Origin: Frigidibacter mobilis
GTDB taxonomy: Bacteria > Pseudomonadota > Alphaproteobacteria > Rhodobacterales > Rhodobacteraceae
Reading direction: 5' to 3'
NCBI RefSeq assembly: GCF_001620265.1
Contig: NZ_CP012661.1
Location: forward strand, 992,001-1,056,000
DNA length: 64,000 nucleotides
The position numbers and the translations under genes were made by a program. Below the pieces are notes generated by a model that saw only the letters and a list, made by a program, of their open reading frames with translations, searched no databases and was not told the origin of the DNA. The first letter of the stretch is position 1. Each line of letters begins with the position of its first letter. Shown here piece after piece: positions 60,929 to 64,000 of the stretch.

Positions 60929-62559
60929 CTACCTAGGCTCGATTACTGGAAGAACGCTCTTCACAGCGTTTGCTATGCCGCTTGAACTATTTGCCGCAAG
61001 AACTCTGATAACCCACGATTCAAAGTTTTCCCTTCTGGTCCCTTTCAAAACTGACGCCAAGGTGGCGGTGATTCCTTTTTTATTGTCGTAATAGCGGAGA
61101 AGTGCCGCCAAGTCTTTCTGCTCTATAGCAGCCTTAATCTCTCGTGTTCGAGTTTCTACGATTCCAGGAATATCCAGATTTGCAGTGCGAGTATTGTAAT
61201 CCCGAATCAGTTCATCGCTCGATGTTGAGCCTGAAAAATCGAGCTGCTTCAGCATTCGATCAATACGCCTTTGGCAATGACGGGCGACCACCTTATCAAT
61301 CCTTTCATCGCTATCGAGTAAGCCGAATATTCCGTTGGAGACACCATCGAGCTTTTTTTGTAAGTCAGCCCCTGTGAAGCCATCAGATTCGGCAATCGCG
61401 GAGCAAACAACTGGAAGTGCGATGAGATTCTCGATCTCCGATACAGGAATGATCTTGATACCCAAGCCTTCAAAATAAACTGCATCCTCATCGCTGTAGT
61501 CATCGCCGTCCACGATACCGGAACATGTTACCCGGGTCAGACTCGAATTGGCCCGCATTGAAACCACTGAATGGATTACTTCGGAGCAAGAAGACTTTGG
61601 AACAACTGTCCATTCTGGATAGCACGCGCGGTATATTGCGTAGTCAAGGCTATCCTGCGTGCCCTCAACAAAGAGGATAGGGCGCCTGCTGCCCAGAATG
61701 AGTGTGACCAGCTCTTCTGGAAATCCGGTGTTCACCGGAATCTCTTCAATTACCCAATGGGCCGAGATGAAAAATCTCGAATCACATATTTTTTTGCGGA
61801 TCGTGCTGCCGCAAAATCAAGGTCGTGAGTAATATATATAAATCCACAATCCCTTCGAGTGGCTTCTATTTCGTCCCATAGCTTCGCCATTATCGAGCGA
61901 TGAACGTGAAGCTCTGGTTCATCGACGATCAAGACCGTTCCTTCCGCTGCAACCAGTGCTTGACCTATCATGTAGAAGATTGCTCTCTCCCCATCACTCA
62001 TATCGGAAGCGGGGTAGGTTCCACCAACGCCACCGGCTGAAACTGTGATGTTATCCCCGGAGATGTGAAGTTGACGATGAGGAAGAAGGCGGTTCCAGAT
62101 TTCGAGAAGCTTGTCGAACTTGGTGATTTCGAAGCTGTCTTCGCTTTGATCTGCGCCCGGCTTATGCCGATGATAGGCTTTTAAAGAGGTGTTGGACTGA
62201 TCAGCAAAAAGCGCTTGGATGAGATAATCGAAATCATTCAGCAGATGGGTCGCATTTTTATTGCCCCACCTGTGGCCGTGCCTATGTTGCACGGTAGCAC
62301 CGTGTGACGCGTCGCCAGTGTATCCAAATCGCAACCCGGAGAGCGCTTGCCTTTCGCTGATTTTTTGAACCTCAGGGTTCATCAAGAGTGCACGATGTGC
62401 AGATACGCGGTGTGCCGCATCTTGCAGGTTATTTTCGATATGAACTGTGAGACGCGTTTTTCCGCCACCGTTCGCGCCGACGAATATGACAGTCTCCCCT
62501 GGGTCGAACTCTACTGCGAGAGCTTCACCCGGGGTGGGAATAGTAAAATTGAAGGTCAT
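60929..62559 (-). CDS. AAA ATPase-TOPRIM (DUF4435) fusion, PARIS AriAB-like, about 543 aa (frameshift)
   Basis: The N-terminal frame (62559-61750) is an ABC/OLD-type ATPase: Walker A GANGGGKT (residues 29-36), signature DMSDGERA, Walker B LIVDEPELHVH and switch YITHDLDFA. The C-terminal frame (61735-60929) is a DUF4435 TOPRIM-like domain (RPILFVEGTQDSLDYAIY, GIVDGDDYSDEDA, EIENLIALPVV). If the A5 run near 61774-61778 had one more base, the two would join as RDFFISAHWVIEEIPVNTG, a natural linker. Fused AriA-AriB proteins of the PARIS anti-phage system have this order. The frame break may be an assembly error. The base composition is AT-richer than its flanks. Confidence 0.78.
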
Positions 62560-62939
62560 AGTTCTCTGCGATTTCCTATTTTCTGGTGATGCTACCGAGG
62601 GCTTGAAGCTTTCACAACTAGCGCTGTTGCCTTTTTATACCGGCGCACCGCTGTTTGACAATGCCAGTGCCGCGACGAGCCAATCCAGCGACAACCGGCA
62701 GCAAGCGATTGTCTTTTACTGGTCGTCCGCAAACGATGCAGATCGTGCGACGATTCACTTCCGCCGTGCGCGTCTCAGGGTCCGCATACAGCTCGAAGCC
62801 TTCCTGCGGCGGTGCAGCGCCAAGCCTGAGCTCGGCGTGGTCTGAATGTCTGCTTCCTACCTGACAGCTTTGATGGCTCACTCCCGCGGCGAAGGTCCGC
62901 TTTCCGCCCTTTTCGTCGCCGGGCAGCTTGCGCTCTTCC
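62560..62939. other. Gap between AAA-TOPRIM gene and nucleotidyltransferase fragment
   Basis: 380 bp. A minus-strand stretch ending near 62618 reads RRTICIVCGRPVKDNRLLPV, which has coding flavour with one CxxC pair, but no clear start, length or family. It might be a small gene that once followed the nucleotidyltransferase. Promoter elements for the AAA-TOPRIM gene should lie near 62560-62640. Confidence 0.3.
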
Positions 62940-63424
62940 CTACACCAGCCCGCGCAGCACTTCCGCACTCTCCGGCATCCGTGCCAGTGTCGCCTCCAGC
63001 CGTTCGCGCCAGCGCGGGCCGCGAGACAGGGCATCCGCGAACGCTTCGGCAAGGTCATCGGGCCGGTCCTGGGCAAGGATCGAGATCAGGAACGCCGCCT
63101 GTGCCCGGTCCTTCCGCGCCTTTGCCTGATCGGGGCCGCCGTGCCGCCGATCAGCGACGATCAGCTTGTGGATCGCAAACCGCTCTGGCCGTGGGATCCG
63201 CACCAGAACACCGGAGCGATAGAGGGCAACCGCCGGGATGGGTTCCGCGATCAGGAAGTTCAGGTAGTTGAGGGCCTGCGCGCTGACCTTGAGCGCAGGG
63301 AGGGGCTTGACCCCTTCATCGCCGAAGGCGGGAGTGAGAAACTCGACCATCGCCTCGCCCCGGTTCTGCCGCCATTTCCAGATATGGCGATCCTGCACAC
63401 CCGGAACAGGATCGAACTTGAGCG
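62940..63424 (-). pseudogene. Partial second copy of the nucleotidyltransferase, C-terminal half
   Basis: Aligns with 22621-23105 at about 93% where I compared it (same stop, same RPERFAIHKLIVADRRHGG and QALNYLNFLIAEPIPAVALY segments). The copy ends at codon KFDPVPGV-L and loses the whole catalytic half (GGTLVGT, GDIDFA), so it cannot work as an enzyme. At 63424 it meets sequence from an Hhe-type gene. Confidence 0.88.
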
Positions 63425-63479
63425 GTGGAACTGGCATCTGTAACGCCCATGCATGTGGAAAGGCTGACAGCCCGGCTCC
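63425..63479 (+). repeat. Short fragment homologous to the Hhe-type gene
   Basis: GTGGAACTGGCATCTGTAAC and the following 35 bases match 53053-53107 of the 1865-aa protein's gene with about four differences (VELASVTPMHVERLTARL here, VELASVTPMDVERLTARL there). On both sides homology stops abruptly. It is a recombination scar between an Hhe-like gene and the nucleotidyltransferase copy. Confidence 0.8.
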
Positions 63480-63720
63480 CTGCACGGAGGGTGCTACCCA
63501 TCGCAACCATCGCCTTCCACATCTGGATTGCCGCTACACCGCGCTGCCGCGATCCGGACTCGCGCATCTCCTGGCTCCGCTGGAGCCGAGCACCGGCTGC
63601 GGATCAGTGTGAAGCCACAAATAGTTTAGGCAGGGCGCAGTTCGACCTCAGGATCGTGCGGGGCAGGGTGGAACGGGCGCTTTGTAACGCAGGCGGCTAA
63701 ACTCGTCACCCAACATGTTA
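63480..63720. other. No gene recognised
   Basis: GC-rich sequence to the right of the recombination scar. Short open frames lack coding character. It leads into the AT-rich repeat block. Confidence 0.35.
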
Positions 63721-63950
63721 CGACTAACATACTGAAAAATAGCGAATATGTGGAGTTGTAACCGCTGTAACGTTGTAACCGCTAGGATAAGTATATAGGG
63801 ATGTGTGGTAGGATGTCTGAGAGAGATGTTCTCTCTATATATACTTATATATTACGTTACAAAGTTACATATACATATAAATAATTACTTTTCAAAGACT
63901 TGTGCTGTAACCAGAGGTGTAACCGGCCGGTTACAAGCGTTACATCACAT
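63721..63950. repeat. AT-rich block with TGTAAC repeats and nested palindromes
   Basis: TGTAAC or its complement GTTACA occurs at least eight times (63757, 63766, 63774, 63856, 63863, 63906, 63918, 63930, 63939), including GTTGTAACCGCTGTAACG and the palindromic GGTGTAACCGGCCGGTTACA. Between them lie nested inverted repeats: outer ATAAGTATATA (63788) with TATATATACTTAT (63837), inner AGAGAGA-TGT-TCTCTCT (63821-63837). The density of hexamers and the AT-rich core recall replication-initiator or primase-binding origin regions of phage satellites, or a multi-site operator. No protein gene overlaps it. Confidence 0.6.
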
Positions 63951-64000
63951 GCGGCCTGCCAGCAGGCTGTAAGGCGTGTTTCGAGGGCGGATCGGAGTGG

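Noticed and set aside
63480..64000. CRISPR array at the repeat block
   Set aside because: The repeated unit is only six bases with irregular spacing and mixed orientation; there are no repeats of 20 or more bases and no cas genes.

Overview
The window looks like an accessory region (genomic island or plasmid segment) of a GC-rich alphaproteobacterium, most likely Rhodobacteraceae (Paracoccus/Rhodobacter/Roseobacter type). This is inferred from the high GC, the style of the IS1380, IS21, IS66 and IS3 elements, and the ordinary GC-rich metabolic genes in the middle. No replication, conjugation, rRNA or tRNA gene and no CRISPR array was found.

Layout. 1-4190 is an IS graveyard: a duplicated piece of a large ATPase gene, an IS5-family stump, an orphan AT-richer gene, an IS3-family stump and an apparently complete IS1380. 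4193-19654 (minus) is an operon of three giant genes: a 1017-aa protein of unknown fold, a DUF1998 helicase resembling Druantia DruE, and a roughly 2050-aa STAND-like ATPase. The helicase is split by a clean IS3 insertion. 19776-25360 holds small AT-richer defence-like genes (an unknown protein, a PD-(D/E)XK nuclease candidate, a nucleotidyltransferase, a DUF4145 protein) and a resolvase/metallophosphoesterase chimera. 25488-28433 (minus) is a CBASS operon: DUF2188 protein, patatin phospholipase CapV, CD-NTase and an E2-like protein without E1 or JAB. Divergent from it is a fused HTH-ImmA/IrrE regulator with an overlapping PIN-like gene. 30455-34529 carries an excisionase-like protein, a repeat-rich candidate attachment site and two large tyrosine recombinases. 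35387-40311 has an AAA+ ATPase gene broken by IS21, a HAD hydrolase and a metallophosphoesterase stump. 40407-42268 has a GIY-YIG protein and HicBA.

42239-48819 is ordinary metabolism: a truncated alpha/beta hydrolase, SGNH hydrolase, SDR, LysR, EamA transporter and MocR regulator. 49468-51195 is a class D beta-lactamase with a LysR gene. 51457-57054 is one 1865-aa DUF4011-helicase-Vsr-DUF3320 protein (Hhe-type). 57303-60699 is a serine hydrolase gene split by IS66. 60929-62559 is an AAA-TOPRIM (DUF4435) fusion resembling fused PARIS AriA-AriB. The right end has a partial second nucleotidyltransferase joined to a 55-bp piece of Hhe-like sequence, then an AT-rich block of TGTAAC repeats with nested palindromes.

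Taken together this is a defence island assembled by repeated insertion and recombination. Three of its genes are interrupted by IS elements whose target duplications can be read exactly, and removing the IS restores each reading frame. Many other genes, including an IS transposase, carry isolated one-base frameshifts, often in homopolymers. Assembly indel error is a serious alternative to real gene decay there.
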